A stretch of DNA of 64,000 bases. Origin: Steinernema hermaphroditum. Taxonomy: Eukaryota; Nematoda; Chromadorea; Rhabditida; Steinernematidae. The notes below the pieces were generated by a model, which was not told where the DNA came from, did not search any database, and was given only the letters and a program-made list of their open reading frames with translations. Positions 23,064 through 36,649 of the stretch are shown in pieces. The stretch is taken from assembly GCA_030435675.1 (NCBI GenBank), contig CM059621.1, positions 3,844,001 to 3,908,000 of the forward strand, given 5' to 3'. The position numbers and the translations under genes are program-made. Position 1 is the stretch's first letter, and each line of letters starts with the position of its first letter.

Positions 23064-25690
23064 CTTGCCTTGGAGTCAATCGCAGTTAATGAAGACGTCC
23101 CTCGAGAATGGTGGGTGGGCTTCCCCGGAGGACGACGCCGCACGCAAACCTGATGGACGTGACATGCCCCACAAAGTAAAAACACATGGCATCAATCTTT
23201 CATAAACTCACCCCCACTGGACGACTTCCGGGTGCGTGCTCTCACAAATCCAACCAAAGCTTTGCTACACGTTATGCACACATTAATTAATGGAGAGAAA
23301 TGTGATGGATTCTTTTGCAAGAGACTCCGATTTCAACTAAAGTTTCGCACGCTTTTGCAAGTGTAAGTAGCCAGTTGAATGTTTGGAATGGACCAAGTTA
23401 TGTTAGCTCGCAAAAATATTTAATCTTAAAGTTAGGCTTACCGTCATTGTTCAATCATTGACAAAGCCGAGCTGAAATCACACAGGACAGAGACCTCCTG
23501 TCTCGGGTCAAAATAGCTCACAGCTCTCTTTAGCAATCTATAGCCATAGGCGGTTCATAGCTCTGCCAAGTTTCTTCATAAGTAATCTGCTTTCTCCCAA
23601 ACGTTCAACATTGTGGCTTTGATAGAGCGATTTGCGATCTGCGTTCAATCTTGATCTCGTTCAAGAAAACCAACCAACTTATATTTGTAATAAAGCCCAT
23701 AAGAAATGAGTTGACTGAGCGTTCGTGAGGTCGTTCTTGGCGCAATGATAGCGTCGTCTTGCAGGCCTAGAATACCAAGGAGGTGTTCTCAAAACGTCAA
23801 GAAGGCCGCAATCATCGAGCGACACCTCTCAATTCCCCAAGAAGCTGAAATCTGATTTCAACTCCCAAGTGTGTACCTAAATGGCGGATCGGATTGCTGA
23901 ATTGGCTCCGTGTCAGTTTGCTTAAATTAATGTTTCATGGACAGAAGATGCATGGTAAGTAAAAAAATTGTTCTTCACTGAACGTCCAGCTGTCGCTAAT
24001 ACATTTTATTAAGTACCTGAACTACATCTCTGTAGGAGCCATACTGTTTCGTCTTCGAGATCTTCACAGTTCTAACCCAGTAATAGTGTGGGCCACTATA
24101 ATCAATTATAGGCTAGGATCTTGTAGATCTGTCCCAAATTTCACTGATTTCTCGTTGCTATGGTAGATCAAGGGCTTGAACACCAAGATTCAGAAAGAAC
24201 CCGAAATTTTCCTAATCCTATCCACAAACATCAACTCGTGCCACTCGCAATCAGATTTGACTCTCGCAATCAACTCATGCCTCTCGCAATCACCAGATTT
24301 CCACTTTCCCCATTTAACCAACGGCATTACACCGCGCAAGACACCTATTATGGCACAAAGTCAAACGACACAAGCACCGTAGTCGTTTATCTTCTTCTTT
24401 CTGGCCTTCCTCAGACGACGGCCGAATAAAACAAAATTTTAGCTTAGCAGCGTGGGTGACGAGCATTTTTTTCCTATGATTGACTATTTTCTTGTATTGC
24501 TTGAACCGCTAGCAAAACGATGAAAAATTCGCCGATTGTTAGGTAGACTCTACGTGTTAAGAGTCGACCATAGATTTTTCTTATTTTTAAAAAACAACAG
24601 CCTCTCGCATTTTTAAGAAGCGGTGTAAACACATGAGCATTTACCATACGTACCGTTTCTTAGAAGAGAGTAGCGGGAAAAGCCAAACGATCTTTCTGAT
24701 ATTTCTTCGTAGCCAGAGGTGAGGGCATACGTGGGTAGCTAATCGCTAACAAGGAAACATATCAAGGTTTCATAGGTCCATTTCATTGAAAGTAGTTTTG
24801 GCATTGTGGCCACGAAGCTAATCATTATAACGCATGGTCCCAAGTCAGGCGATGTTTGCGAAAACATGCACTCTTGGTAAACAATTGCAGAACAGCGGAA
24901 TAAAGATCAAAAATAAATGGCTGTGCAGGATGTTGTTTGCGAGTTTTGGGGCCCCTTATCCCAACTCCCTTTCAGGTTCATTTTCCAAACTCAGACGGTT
25001 ATAGGCTGATCATCACATGATCATCTTCAATGATTTTACGTTGGTATCCTACATGCAATTTATTTTAAAAGAAGATCTTATGCAAGCTATGGCCTGAACG
25101 TCGTGTTTTCAAAATCGGCCTTGTTTTTGTTTTGTTTTTGTTAGGCTAGGTACAATACTTGAATAGTCAGGATGTTTTCTCGCCCTAACATGCACCGATG
25201 GAATGTTCGCGAAAACGGAACTAGGAACGGCCGCATGATCTCTGTCTTGCCCAGAAACCTGAAAATAACCTTTAGTCTCACCAACGTTTTCCTCCCATTT
25301 TTCTTTGTTTTCACTTCTTGAGAGATGTTTAAAAACACTTGAAAGCCATTAAATACACAAAGATGTCTGTGGCCCTTTCAGAGATGTTCCCGTTTTTGCA
25401 ACAATCGTAAGCTACTCCATTCATCTTATCCCGTCTGGCTGCGTTGAAACAATTGCAAAAGTTCTTTCCGCTTTACTTCTCAAAGCACAGGCTTAAGTGA
25501 TCGATGTGAGAACATCCTTCAGCCAGCACTCACTCATCCATTAATCAACAAACAATTGTCTCCAATTCGACGAATGATTTCTTCGTCTCGCCTACCTGCC
25601 ATCCGCTAGGGATTCGATTTAATAATTCCATCGCCTCCCTCGAACGGCTTAACCGTCGACGTCCTTAATCCCCTTTAGGCAAGGCTTTCC
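23064..25690. other. upstream of the cyclase and intergenic; no gene recognised
   Basis: The first few hundred bases are the presumed cyclase 5' UTR and promoter. At 24225-24300 there is a short tandem of CTCGCAATCA-type units. At 24318-24345 a fragment resembles the family R terminus (AACGGCATTACACCGCGC). Confidence 0.45.
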
Positions 25691-25699
25691 AGCCTTGAT

Positions 25700-26240
25700 T
25701 AAAAGTTAATCTGTTCCACCTTTCATGGCGTGATCGTCGTTAATCTGGATTGTTGACACCGGCTTCGCCACTTCCTCTACACCCGTTGCGCCCTTGTCCA
25801 CCACCTCGATGTGACTCATAATCGATCCACAGGCAGAAGGCACAAGAGGGCGGACCGTCGTCACCGATCGAGGATCGTCGCTGTCCGAGGAGGCGTGCCG
25901 CCGTGGGAAAGGTGGCCGAAGGTGTCCGGTCGGCGCCGGGGTGGAGAAGACACCTTAAGCAAAGTTTAGGCCAATGTTGACGTTCGCGGCGATCTGCCGC
26001 CGATTCGCACACATTTCACTTTCAACAACTCGTGCTCTGCTTAACAACCGCGAGAAGGGTGAATTCTGTGTGGTTGACTGTTTGGCGCGCGTCGGCGCCG
26101 CCTAGCAGCGGCCGGCCTATTTTGATCGGACAGGAAGAGGGGCGAGGGTTTACGTGTCGTGTTAAATACATAATTTATGATTCTTTGTGGGCAGTGCCCT
26201 CGTCTACCGACGAGCGGATAAGCGAAAGTTTCGAAAATGT
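25700..26240. other. GC-rich island, unassigned
   Basis: Base composition changes sharply to GC-rich, with open frames on the minus strand (25740-26012). There is no domain, signal peptide or clean splice structure. It could be a 5' exon plus promoter of a gene I cannot follow, or a fossil repeat. Confidence 0.3.
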
Positions 26241-26689
26241 ATTGTGACTAGCCGTGGTTTAGGGCCTAACACTGTAACGTTCCTCTGTTTCTCATAGCAT
26301 TTATCTTTTTCTTGATAAGTTTTAGTTTCATACTTTAAAAATCTTAACTGTGTTAGAGTGGATCGTTATCATAGTATTATACCTAGCCATATATGGAAAT
26401 CTCGACAATTTACGTAATTTGAAATGGAACGATTGTTAGCCTAAAGTCTCTGTTTCACAACTGTTGTCTTTGTTACGTCTAGCTAAAAGTACGTCAAGAT
26501 TTTGTTATGGAAATAAAGGACAAGCTGATGTTATTGATCGCCGTATGATATTTGGATTATTTCGGTGTTTTCATTTTTGTGAAAGGGGTCGCTCGCCTTC
26601 GACATTTACGTGGCTTGAAAAGTGATTCAGGTGACTTCTGGTGATTTCGAAATTTGAAGTAATAGATAACTTAAATTTGAAAAAATTTT

Positions 26690-27270
26690 TCTATGACGTT
26701 TTTAGAAATTTCACCAAGCTGCTGTAGTTATATCTTGGCAGTGGAACTCGCCATTCCTCTAACCGTTCTTTCTAAAGTCAAACTCGAATGCTTTCTGAAT
26801 TCTCTATAGTAAAGAACCTCACGTTTCGCACTCATCTTGTTTTGGAGTCACCACTTGATAGTTTTTGATTTGAGTTGATTTTATCTTTGCCAATAGTAAT
26901 GGTCAACAGCAACCACTTGCTCATCTCAGTCAGCCAATTATAGAAAGAGCGAGAGGATAACCCAACTGATCGCTTCTAATACAAATGAAAGGCCCTTTTG
27001 GAGCTTGGAAATTTTAGATATGAGATCATTGAAGATTTTTTATCAAGTTTTCCTAATTTTTCCTAAGCTATCAAGGTTCAGTTATACATTGGCGGTAGAG
27101 CTCGACGTTTACCCTTATTTCTAAAGTCAAACTGGAATGCCGTCTTTCCTTATTGTAGTGAACCTCATGTTTTGAAATTTTGCTTTGAGAGCTAACGGGT
27201 TTTACGATTTTATCTTTGCCAACAGTAAAGGATGATCAGATCGATCTCCACTGATCCTTGTGGATTTAGA
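26690..27270. repeat. diverged direct duplication
   Basis: Segments at about 26690-26915 and 27050-27235 align in order: GTTATA..TTGGCAGTGGAACTC, TTTCTAAAGTCAAACT, GAACCTCA.GTTT, and TTTTATCTTTGCCAA followed by AGTAA. The period is about 340 bases. No coding potential was seen in either copy. Confidence 0.5.
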
Positions 27271-27655
27271 TTATAACTTTATATAAATATGAGTGGGTTT
27301 TCATCGCTATTGTTTCACAACACGACTCACATCGGTCCATCGGAAACGGAAAGCTGAGTCCGCTTATATGGATTTTCTTTTTTATGTGCCCACAGATATA
27401 TTCTAAATCTCTCGCTTTTGAATGTTACCGTACAAAAGAAAAAATCCTGTGCACTCAGGTAAGACATAGGCCAAACGTTTTATATATACCGCTATACGTT
27501 AGTGGTTTTTGAGATACTTTAAAAGGTGAACCCTCTCTGAGGCCATCTTGTGTGTATTTCTGGAGTCTGGATGCCTTAATCTCATCCGTTTGCTAGACCA
27601 AAACACCGCTCCTTGTCGTAGACTATTTATGGCGTGGATTGATAAGCTATTTATA

Positions 27656-28427
27656 CAGGGCGTTCGAAAAATAGACTAAGTCAATCCTTCTCTTTTTTCT
27701 TTTTTGATTGCTTTTTTGCATTTTTTGCTTCAGTAATCGTTTTATTTGTGTTCACCAGGTCTTTCTGATCGAGGAAATGATTTACAACCTAGATTTATTT
27801 GATCTAGAAAACGGATAAGATTACGGCATCCCGGCTCCAGAGACACATACAGGAAGATGAGGAGTCTGGCACGCGTCCTGAAGCGAATCTTTTCTGATGA
27901 GAAAATTTTCACCGTCGAACCCACCTTCAACTCACAGAGTAGCAGAAAGGTTCCATACACTCTATGAGAGCGCAAGAAGCCCATTTTCCGAATAGTATGA
28001 TGGTGTGGAGGAGAATTTCCGGGTTTAGCAAAATTCGGCTCATATTCATCCCAAATCGAGCAAAGGACAACGCGAAACCTTATCCAGAGGTCATTTTTGT
28101 GCATATCGATTTGCCATACGCACGAGAATGCAAGACCCTTTTGATGGAGGCCGCAATAGTACCCTGTCCACAGTACAAAAAAGACCCTGGAATGGTCTCC
28201 CAGGCTTCGGGGGCAAAGATGTGTGGCCATCGAATTCGCCTGATATGAACCCCCTGGCTTTCGCCATTCGGGGTATCTTGGAGCTGAAGGCCTTTGCTAT
28301 CGAGCGGAAGTCCATCGAGTTTTTCGAGTGATATATGAAACCGTTTTCGAGCAATATATGAAATCGGTTGCATTCTGTGAAAAATTACAGCTGATCTCAT
28401 TACTTACAGTATTTTCTGAACACCCTG
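27656..28427 (+). mobile_element. decayed Tc1/mariner-type transposon
   Basis: The ends are short inverted repeats (CAGGGCGTTCGAAAAATA on the left, and CACCCTG preceded by TATTTTCTGAA on the right), with TA flanking the left end and CA where TA is expected on the right. The interior, read in shifting plus-strand frames, matches a mariner-family transposase: SDEKIFTVEP (first catalytic Asp), MVWRRISGFSK, then WPSNSPDMNPLAFAI with the third catalytic Asp region and RGILE. Frameshifts and stops occur throughout, so no active enzyme can be made. The N-terminal DNA-binding part is missing. Length is 772 bases against about 1.3 kb for intact elements. Confidence 0.75.
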
Positions 28428-28429
28428 CA

Positions 28430-29252
28430 TTTTGGCCTACATACGGCCCGTAGTGTCTGCGGATAAACAAACAAACAGAGAACTTCTTGAACCACAAACC
28501 GCTTCTGACACTATTGACTTATCCCATTTTCTAGGAACATTCTTCACTGTTCCTAATAATCACCCAGTATGACGACAACCGAACAAAGGCCCTTAAGATA
28601 ACAATTATCGAAAATTCTTGTGCGGTTGCACCTCAAAATAAACGAAACCTCCATCCATCACCCATCGCGTGAAAATTTTGTAGCAGCGGAGACAGATTTG
28701 TGCCCTGCTTGTGCTCAACCCGCCGGTACCCAAACGACCGTACCTAACCTAATTTATGCGCATAATTTGCAAGACCCTCTGCAAAGAAAAGAATCCGTGT
28801 GGTCCAGTGCATCATTCCGTAGCATAGATCCGTGTCGTTCTTATCACCAAGCGATACACTACAGGCCAAGACAACTTTTAGGCAAAGGCGCCGCACGCAC
28901 TACCGTTGCAGCCAGAGAAGCAACACCTAAACACCTAATGCTCTTATCTTTTTTATGGTTCGCACTGCGATCACCCCACACCGCTGCAGGCTCGTCCTCT
29001 TCGCGCTGCACGCGTCAATCGCAACATTTTAGGCTTAGGCGCTCGCCGATCGCCGTTGTGTCCGTATGCAAATTGCCCGCACTTTGCATCGCAGGCGCCA
29101 TCGGCGGTGATGAAACAGCGAAGCCGTTCACGTCAAAGGCCGAGCGATGTTTTGCTTTCGCGCCTTAATGTCGCCTTCGCGCCTGTCGTCGATCGCCTCT
29201 TAGGACATCGATGAATGGTCTGTTTACGGTAACTGTTATTGTCGTTAATTCA
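28430..29252. other. promoter-side region of the first SANT-like gene
   Basis: GC content rises from about 28.8 kb to the gene start, as expected for a promoter or 5' region. A 182-codon frame at 28620-29168 has no recognisable domain and probably results from the composition. Confidence 0.4.
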
Positions 29253-29257
29253 GAGCG

Positions 29258-31386
29258 ATGGGAAAGCGATTTGACGAGAAGCTGGAGCTGTGCAAACTGA
29301 TTCGGTCGAAAAGGGACGTTCTGTTCGGACGAAGTATCGATGGAAGCAGTTCTAAGGAGGCCAAGGAGATGACGTGGAAGTGGATCTACAACGAGTGCGC
29401 TGCACGAGGTCATAGCTGGACGATCGGTAAAGATTGGTGCTACTTGCGAAGGAGCAAGTGGCCTGTTATCAAGTGCGAAGCGCTGGTGAGTTGCAGCTTT
29501 TTATCGACGGTGATAAAGAAACATTCGAGAATACGAACAGGAATTTGCTCTAGATGGAGTGTGTGAAAATTGAGCTGAACTTGTAATAGCTGTGTGACTT
29601 TTGTGTTTGTCACAATGTGTACTTATATTTACCAAGCACAGTAACAAGTAAACGAACAAAAAAGACTACATTTTCACTTCCGGCTTGTGGGGCCATTTAA
29701 GAGCCGTGCATATTGATGTCTCTATTTCTCACTTGCTTTGTTTAACAATTTTTACTAGAGTCGGCAACTTGTAGTGTTTAATTTAATGTACAGATTAGGA
29801 CAGTCCGGCAAAAAATAAATCCGACAAGGTAATTTATGATAACAAGCATATGTGTACAGTAAATGTAAAGCGCCCTTTAGATACCGTGTAAAAATGGCAG
29901 ACGTTTGAAAATGTTAAAGGGCGAATTAATAAGTGACGCCCTTTGACTGCGTTCCAAGGTCACTTTTTCTCAGGATAGTAATTAATAATGCTGGATCTCA
30001 CCAAGAACCAATTTAATGATTTCCAAAGTCAAGATTGCTGACAATGCTAGAATCTTGATCGTGAAAACCTCTGTATGAGATAGGGCCAGCCATCGGCACA
30101 AGAGGTGAAACGAGAAGATGCTGGTTAGGCGTACCCACCAATTTTCCACATTTTGCCCATGAGAACAAGCTGCAAAGTTGTTCGGGAAAGAGAGATTCAC
30201 AACGGAAGAGTCAATGAGGAATGCGGGAAGAGCTTATTTGGGCGCATATTCATTTGGGTCCTACTGAAATAAGGATCGTTCGGAATGAGGAACGTTCGGT
30301 CTTAACAGCTTCGAACGAAAACCTTGGTGGTCTTACCGTGCTTACCCTGTAGATTACGATCTACGGAAGGTGCGCCCAAATGAACGTGCGTCCAGATGAT
30401 TAGTACCGGTGGGAAGGGGTTTGGGGATATGTAGCCTTCAAGAAGTTCGCTTGCTGAACCGGACCGAGAGGTCACCACAGGAGAGCGTTAATGTTCCCTG
30501 AGAAGTATGTACCTTTCCACCTCCAATTGTTCTACAACAGTCCTTTTGGCTGGCATATAAACAATTATACAGTGAAGATCGTATTTGTCAAAATAAAGGG
30601 TGCAAATGAATGTCTGATAAGCATTGCGCCACCGAACTTGCAACAATATGTGATTTTCTTCATGGTTTGCACCAAATTTTTTTTGTTTTTAGTACACCAG
30701 ATCTTCGACTCAAATCTGCGTTCAATTTTGTTATTTTCATAGGAATCTTAAATCATAGAACACACTAGACTCTTTAATCAGTGTTGATAAAGGAATGGAC
30801 GTTCACAAGCTTGAAACCTGTCACACATACTTAGTTCCAGGGCACCTTCATCGATTAACTATAATCGCCGATTTTGAAACGTTGCGATGTCAAACCGCTG
30901 AAAACGGGCTTTCTCCAGAAAGAGCGAATGGAACGAATAGGGTGCTTTTGAAGTGTTTAAGTTTGTCAGAGTCGAGGGTGATTGCAAAAAGTGATCATTT
31001 ATGAAAATAAATGTTAGAACTGTTCTATTAGCCTGATCTTGAAGATGATCCCTGTTGTCATAGCACTGTCGTTTCAGAAACGCCTAAGCCAAGATCTCAA
31101 ATCTGGAGGTGCTGTAAAGAAGACAACAAAATTCGACGAGTTCATCCTTGAATTCGTGCTTATGCCGGAAATTGGATACAGCGCTGGTACGGTCAACCTT
31201 GACGGCATCAAAATCGAGTGTCTCGATCGGCTCCAACAATCAGAAGGGTTGGACGAAAGCGGCGACTTAAGCACGCCATCACCGGATAGCCCCCTTGAAA
31301 TCAACGACGATAGTCCAGGTTCGTTTCGCGTTACCTTTGTGACTCATTTGCCGTTCGATCGTGCGAAACTCAGTCGCTCCCATTGA
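29258..31386 (+). CDS. Myb/SANT-like (MSANTD-type) DNA-binding protein, short paralogue
   Basis: Exon 1 at 29258-29485 and exon 2 at 31078-31386 join in phase 0. TTAATTCAG ends five bases before the ATG, a probable trans-splice site. Residues 1-76 form a Myb/SANT-like helix-turn-helix domain with the aromatic pattern MTWKWIYNECAARGHSWTIG, DWCYLRRSKWPVIK. This domain type binds DNA and is found in transcriptional regulators and in proteins domesticated from transposons. Exon 2 begins KR, exactly as in the paralogue at 38725, then has an acidic Ser/Pro-rich segment (STPSPDSPLEINDD). If translation simply continues, the protein is 178 residues and lacks the C-terminal coil of its paralogue. A donor-like G|GTTCGT at 31319 may instead lead to further exons that I could not place. 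Confidence 0.72.
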
Positions 31387-31389
31387 GCC

Positions 31390-34300
31390 TCTTTTTGCGC
31401 AGCTTCGACGACCTCGGCGTTTTTTTCTGAGCGGCCGCTGCCTTTTCTTTGCGCTGTCCTTGCGGTTTGCCCCTTCCCATTCCATTTATCCAACTTTTTT
31501 TGCATACGTACATATCCCTCAACCATCGATTTTGTTCCGAAATACCGCCCGCCACCCGACATTCACTCAACTACCCAAATTGCTTTTGTTCGATTGCATA
31601 GTTTATGCACCGAACGAATAGGTGTAGATGCCTTCTGTTCACGATGATGAAAAATTCTTGATTCCTAGGAGCTTTAAATACGGGGAAAAGACTGCATAAG
31701 TCGTGGACTGCCGGATTTGAAACTTATTGGCTTAAGGGTAAATTTTCGACGTATTTCACAACATTTAGAACCAGTCGGTAAATTGGTCCTAAGATGCCAA
31801 AATGTTTCTCATTTCACCTTAGCTTAAAACGCGAAAATTCTGGCTTTGCATTTTGTCGCTCTGGAATAAAGGGCTGATAGGTCCGCTAAGGGTAGAAGGT
31901 GAAGCTGAACATCAGATATAGGTCGGCAGATCCATAGCTTCCGTCCACCGCTTCCGAAATTCGATCGACTAATCTCTTCGCACATCCCTCTCTCCGCACA
32001 CAACATAAAATCGATTCCCTCTCTCTCTCTCCGGTTCGCTTATTTCTTTTTTTCGCCATCGTCCTTTGCGTGCACTTTGTTTGACTCCACTCGAGGCGAC
32101 TGCAAACGGCAAGTGTCCTTGCAGTGCCCGTCGCGGCATGCACACCCACGTCAACCACACGCAGACCGCATCTGCATGTTTACAAGCGCGCCGCTTTTTC
32201 ACCGCGCCATTCGCTTTTTTGTTGTACTTCGCTGTGTCGTTGTGCTGCCGGCGACGCATCGCGGTGACTGTCGTCGGTCGACTCCGCGACGCTGCCCTCA
32301 AGAATTCCGGTTTGCCGAACGACGCCGGCGATTAGAAGAAACGAGAGCATTTTTCTTGATGCGGCTTTTTTAACGGTTCGCCTGAGTGGTGATGACAAGA
32401 CAAGAAATTGCGGGCGTTCTTCGAAATGTGCGCTCTAATTTTAGTTTGACATAACTTGCGTGGCGCCGTCGCTCGTCGCTCTTTGGTTCTTTGTTCATGA
32501 ACGTCCTTTGACAGGTCGGATCACTTTGAATTAGTTGCATGCCTGTTTGTAATCCATCTTCACGCGTTTTTGAATGGTACAGTTAGGGGTGATTCTCGTT
32601 CATTGCGTGAATCGGTACGAGCCAACTGATCAAACACAACGAGAATGGGCTTCATGTGGAATGTGTTTGCTTCAAAGTACCAGTACCACTTTAAAACGTT
32701 CCTTTTTAATATCAATTTCGACTGGGTCCACTGGCTTCGACAAATGCACGTTTTTTGGTTCTAGGGTTTTGAAGATTGCTTCAAGGTGCCGATCCGTTCT
32801 TGGGATAAATCTGACCAGTTTATGATGGGTATAAATGACCATTTCTACTACTTTGTGATAGATGAATGGTCTTCGCTGGGTGCTTTCCAGATCGTTGCGA
32901 TGGACAACGTAGTGACCCTTTTGCTGTGAAAAGTGAAAATATTATGAGAGCAACGCGCTGGCCACTGTCCTGAACCTGATTGAGACTAATGCTTTGGTTG
33001 AAAACGACTTAAAAACCCTTAGTAGTAGGAAAACACTATTGGTAGTAGTAGTATAGTATAGCAATGAGAAAAGCTCCTAGACACATTATTTACTTAATTT
33101 TTAATCAAACACAACTTTTCCTTCCTTTGTTTTCCTTTTTCCACGCCTGCGGTTGTTGACAATCATGGTTATGCTGACGCATTTCCAATTCCCTCTTGAG
33201 CCTTTGTTTACCTGTATTTGTATGTTTTCGTGATCGCGATTTTGCAAGAATCCGATTTTCTTCGTTTTCTCCCTTCCATGGAAACCCCGTTCTAAAAGGG
33301 CTCTTTCATTTACTCGAAATAGGCCTTACTGTACTCCCTTCGACTTGTTTTTACACTGTACAAAATTTCATGTTGATAATGGACTCGTTTCACCATATTT
33401 GGACACCGGAAGTTCACTGGACTTTCCAAGTGAAGGAGCATGTTCTTTTCTAGAGACAGGAAAACACTGTTCACCAATATGGTGTACCCACATGGTTGAG
33501 TGAATCAACCAAAGTACAAGTCATTAGCAATTGTTTACATCAATTCCTTTCATTTTTGGTTTCTCGTTTTCTTCTCGCAAGGCACGGTGTTCACGTAAGA
33601 GGATGTCGATCATCGTCATCCTTCCGCTTCCTGGCTTCATCATGCACGACCGGCGAGAACTTTATTCCTATCGACCTTCGAGAAGGTTCCCAATGTTTTT
33701 GTGGTTGACTACACACTCGCACACATAATTCTGAGCGATTGATGAGGCAGAAAGAATGTGCGCCGTGGTCTCGTGATCGGCCCTTTTCTTATCAGTTCGT
33801 TTTGCTTTAAACAAGAACGAGAAAAATTGGAACACCATCGAAAAAGCGATGATCACACCATTGACACAGTTAGTATATGGTTCCCGTCATCGTTCCTATC
33901 CATAATTTTTTGCTTCGAACAAACAAAGGTGATCCGATCTTAAAATCAATAGTTTTCGCCGCTTTGCACTTTGCAATTGTCCTTTGTGATCGGCGCACAT
34001 CTTGTCCTACTTCCAATTTTTTTTGTTGTGAATTCTTAGAGGAAAGTGCACGTAAAGTACAAGTGGTCGCCAGCGGAAAAAAGCGCTCATTTTGAACAGT
34101 TGCATTAGGCGCGGCGAGCCGGCGTCGGCAGATAGATCATCTTGACAGATAACTTTTTCCGCCGCTTTTTCACTGTGCGCCTTTTTCAATCTGATAATCG
34201 TGCCAGCGACTGCAAGAGGCGGAAAATGTTGCGAATGTTAAACTAAAAATAGCGTGCAGACAAAACGGTTTTGCGGAAGACTACAGTCGGGGGGACGTGG

Positions 34301-36260
34301 CGGAAAAAAAGGGAAAGGAATGTGTCCATTTGCAGAGTTATTCCACCGGTGGTGACCTAGAAAAAGTGCACGTCTTTTATGATGCAAATTTCGTCTGTCA
34401 GGTGTGCTTTGATCGTCGAATCCCTTTTGGATAACAGTTGGAAACGCAGGTTCTTTTTTCTTCCAAATAATGAAAGAACAGTGAAAGTAGCCTTGTTCCT
34501 TAGATTTATAACAGTAACTATAAAAGTGAGTCGAAAGAAGGTCTGGTTTTCTCATGCCACAACGAGTCGTTGTAGCTCAAAGTCAGCTCTTTCCATTTCA
34601 AACCAGTTTCGCTTTGTTAAGCTACAGTGAAAGATCAGCCCAGATCAAGAAGGATATTTCAAAATATGCCCAAGCATCAGCCCTGTTCTTCGCTACGTTG
34701 TTATTTAAAAATACTAAGATGGATTCGTAGTCGAGTAGTAATTATCTTTGAGTCACTCAGCCTTCAATTCCTTACACACACCCACTCGCCAGACGACATG
34801 GATGTTTAGTAAAAAAACATGCTAGGCTCTTAGTTTAATGATAATCAAGGATACTGCAACTACTTTCAAATCTATTATTGACTGTATTCCGGTTTGCGTG
34901 GATGTTTTAAGGTGCTTGTATCCGTTTTGGTCGATATTTCTTGTCATTTAAGTCATTTAATTGGCCAAAACTCACTACGCAGGATAGCTGGAACTCCGAA
35001 CATCTGACCAAGACAAACGAACCGTCCGAAGCGTCAGCTTCAAATTGAGTTGAAAATTGGTACATAGGTGGATATCTGTACATTATTGAACATATATACA
35101 TTATCCCCAAAAGCTCATCGTAATACACGTCCACCTGACTGCGTAAGCGCTGCTCGAAATTCACCTCCAAACCAGTTAGGGCAATATTGTGCAACCTGCC
35201 ACGAAAGTTTCGTGCACGAACTGGTCACTCTGTGTCTGTCTTTGTGCTTTTGCTAATTATCATAGGACGAAAAAGGGATAAACTAAAAAGAATTGGTTAG
35301 AAAGGGAGTCGAATCCGGTCCCACAAAACTAGGACGAAGACTCTAACAAGTTCGACCACAAAGAGAGCGCGGTTTTTCCTGGCAAAGTTGGCAGTAGTCA
35401 TTTGAACATTGATTGTAATCACCGACATGCCGTGAAATGGAGAAAGCTATAGACGGATGGTTGGAAAACTCGCGCCTGAGAAGCGGTAGCACACTACCCC
35501 TTTCGCCCACACAGTCGCTCAACCAGAGCAAACTTGACTCAAATTATTCCAACGTAATTATGAAAGGGTTCTTAGATGATCACGTGTGCGTACAAGCCGA
35601 CAGCCTTTGGGGTTGGCGTACACTAACGTATGCTTATATTTGTGACATTTTTCAGCTCTATCTGAGGCTCGCACTTCGTAAGGTTCCATCGTCAGACTTG
35701 CTTTTTGAACTTTCCTTTAAACGGACATTCATCGCATCATAATATGTGTAAACACTGTATCTGTGCTTTGGCTATTGACATTATCTGCTCATGCTGACGC
35801 ATTTCTAATTCCCTGCCTTTAGTAAGTACTCTGTTTTCCATCCTTTTGCTCGAGAAGAACTATTGCTCATGGTAACTTTGATGTTTTAAACGTGATGGAG
35901 TTCATGGAATCGTCATGATGCTAGTCATCATGATGTTTCAAGTAGATTATCGCCTACTTGCCTTAGGCAATGACGTGATCTGTTCTTGACCCGTTACGTT
36001 TCTCCACAATTCGCCAAAAAGGCGTTGCCATCAGCTGGTTTCTTGGAAGTGGTTGGTGTCATCAGCAGCTGTCGTAGTCTATGTCATTTGTTTATTGAAT
36101 CTGCTATGACTCTGACCGTAGCAATCAAAAACACTATGTCTGACACTTGTTTAATATATGCTCCACGCAATTCTATTCTCATTCCCAAAAAAACATAGGA
36201 AATTTCAATAGGGCACGTCTTCATAACAGACGGCAGCAAAACACATCATCTGTTTGTCTG
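31390..36260. other. long region without a recognised gene
   Basis: 31.4-32.4 kb is GC-rich, with poly-pyrimidine tracts (TCTCTCTCTCTC near 32020) and open frames on both strands; this looks like a promoter or untranslated leader. 32.4-36.2 kb is AT-rich. A 24-base segment beginning ATGCTGACGCATTTC occurs near 33172 and again near 35792, with weaker similarity around it. A GGATTCGACTCC-like B-box resemblance lies near 35310 (minus) without a cloverleaf. A minus-strand frame at 34907-35194 has no splice or family support. Confidence 0.35.
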
Positions 36261-36264
36261 TATT

Positions 36265-36646
36265 ATGGTGTCATGCAAGGTCAAGATTCATGAAATAAAG
36301 TCAAGCCAGGTCAAAGATCCAGAAACTAATCTGCAATTGGAAATCTTAAGCCAAGATAATACGCATTTCTTTGCTAACGTCAGCGTACGTAAATCACTTC
36401 TTGCATGCCACCGAATTATTCCACTGCGATCAAGCGCCTCTCCTGAAGGCCAAGCTCACTTTCCTAAAAAATAAGAAAGGTCGTTCTTACTTTAGTTTCA
36501 GATGCCTTTTACCTTTGCTGGTAGGTATCCGAACTGAAATTTTAACTAAATCGAAGTGCTATTTTGCAGAGCTACTTCGCAGAAGCCACTTCTTCGTACA
36601 TCGAAGCCACCCAGAGAAATCTAAGTCCAAAGCTAGAGGATTATAA
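36265..36646 (+). other. candidate exons of an unidentified gene
   Basis: A coding-like stretch (residues LEILSQDNTHFFANVS) ends at a good donor AGC|GTACGT. A tiny exon follows a TTTAGTTTCAG acceptor near 36500 (MPFTFA, donor G|GTAGGT). A last exon follows TTTTGCAG near 36570 and ends in LLRRSHFFVHRSHPEKSKSKARGL, then a stop. The phases can close, but the 5' end is unknown and no family is recognised. Confidence 0.25.
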
Positions 36647-36649
36647 GTT

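Noticed and set aside
27742..28230. 162-codon minus-strand frame
   Set aside because: It is antisense to the decayed mariner transposase on the plus strand.
28620..29168. 182-codon plus-strand frame before the first SANT-like gene
   Set aside because: No domain, signal or splice structure; it lies in a GC-rich promoter-like stretch.
35300..35370. tRNA 3' half on the minus strand
   Set aside because: GGATTCGACTCC resembles a B box, but the rest of a tRNA is absent.
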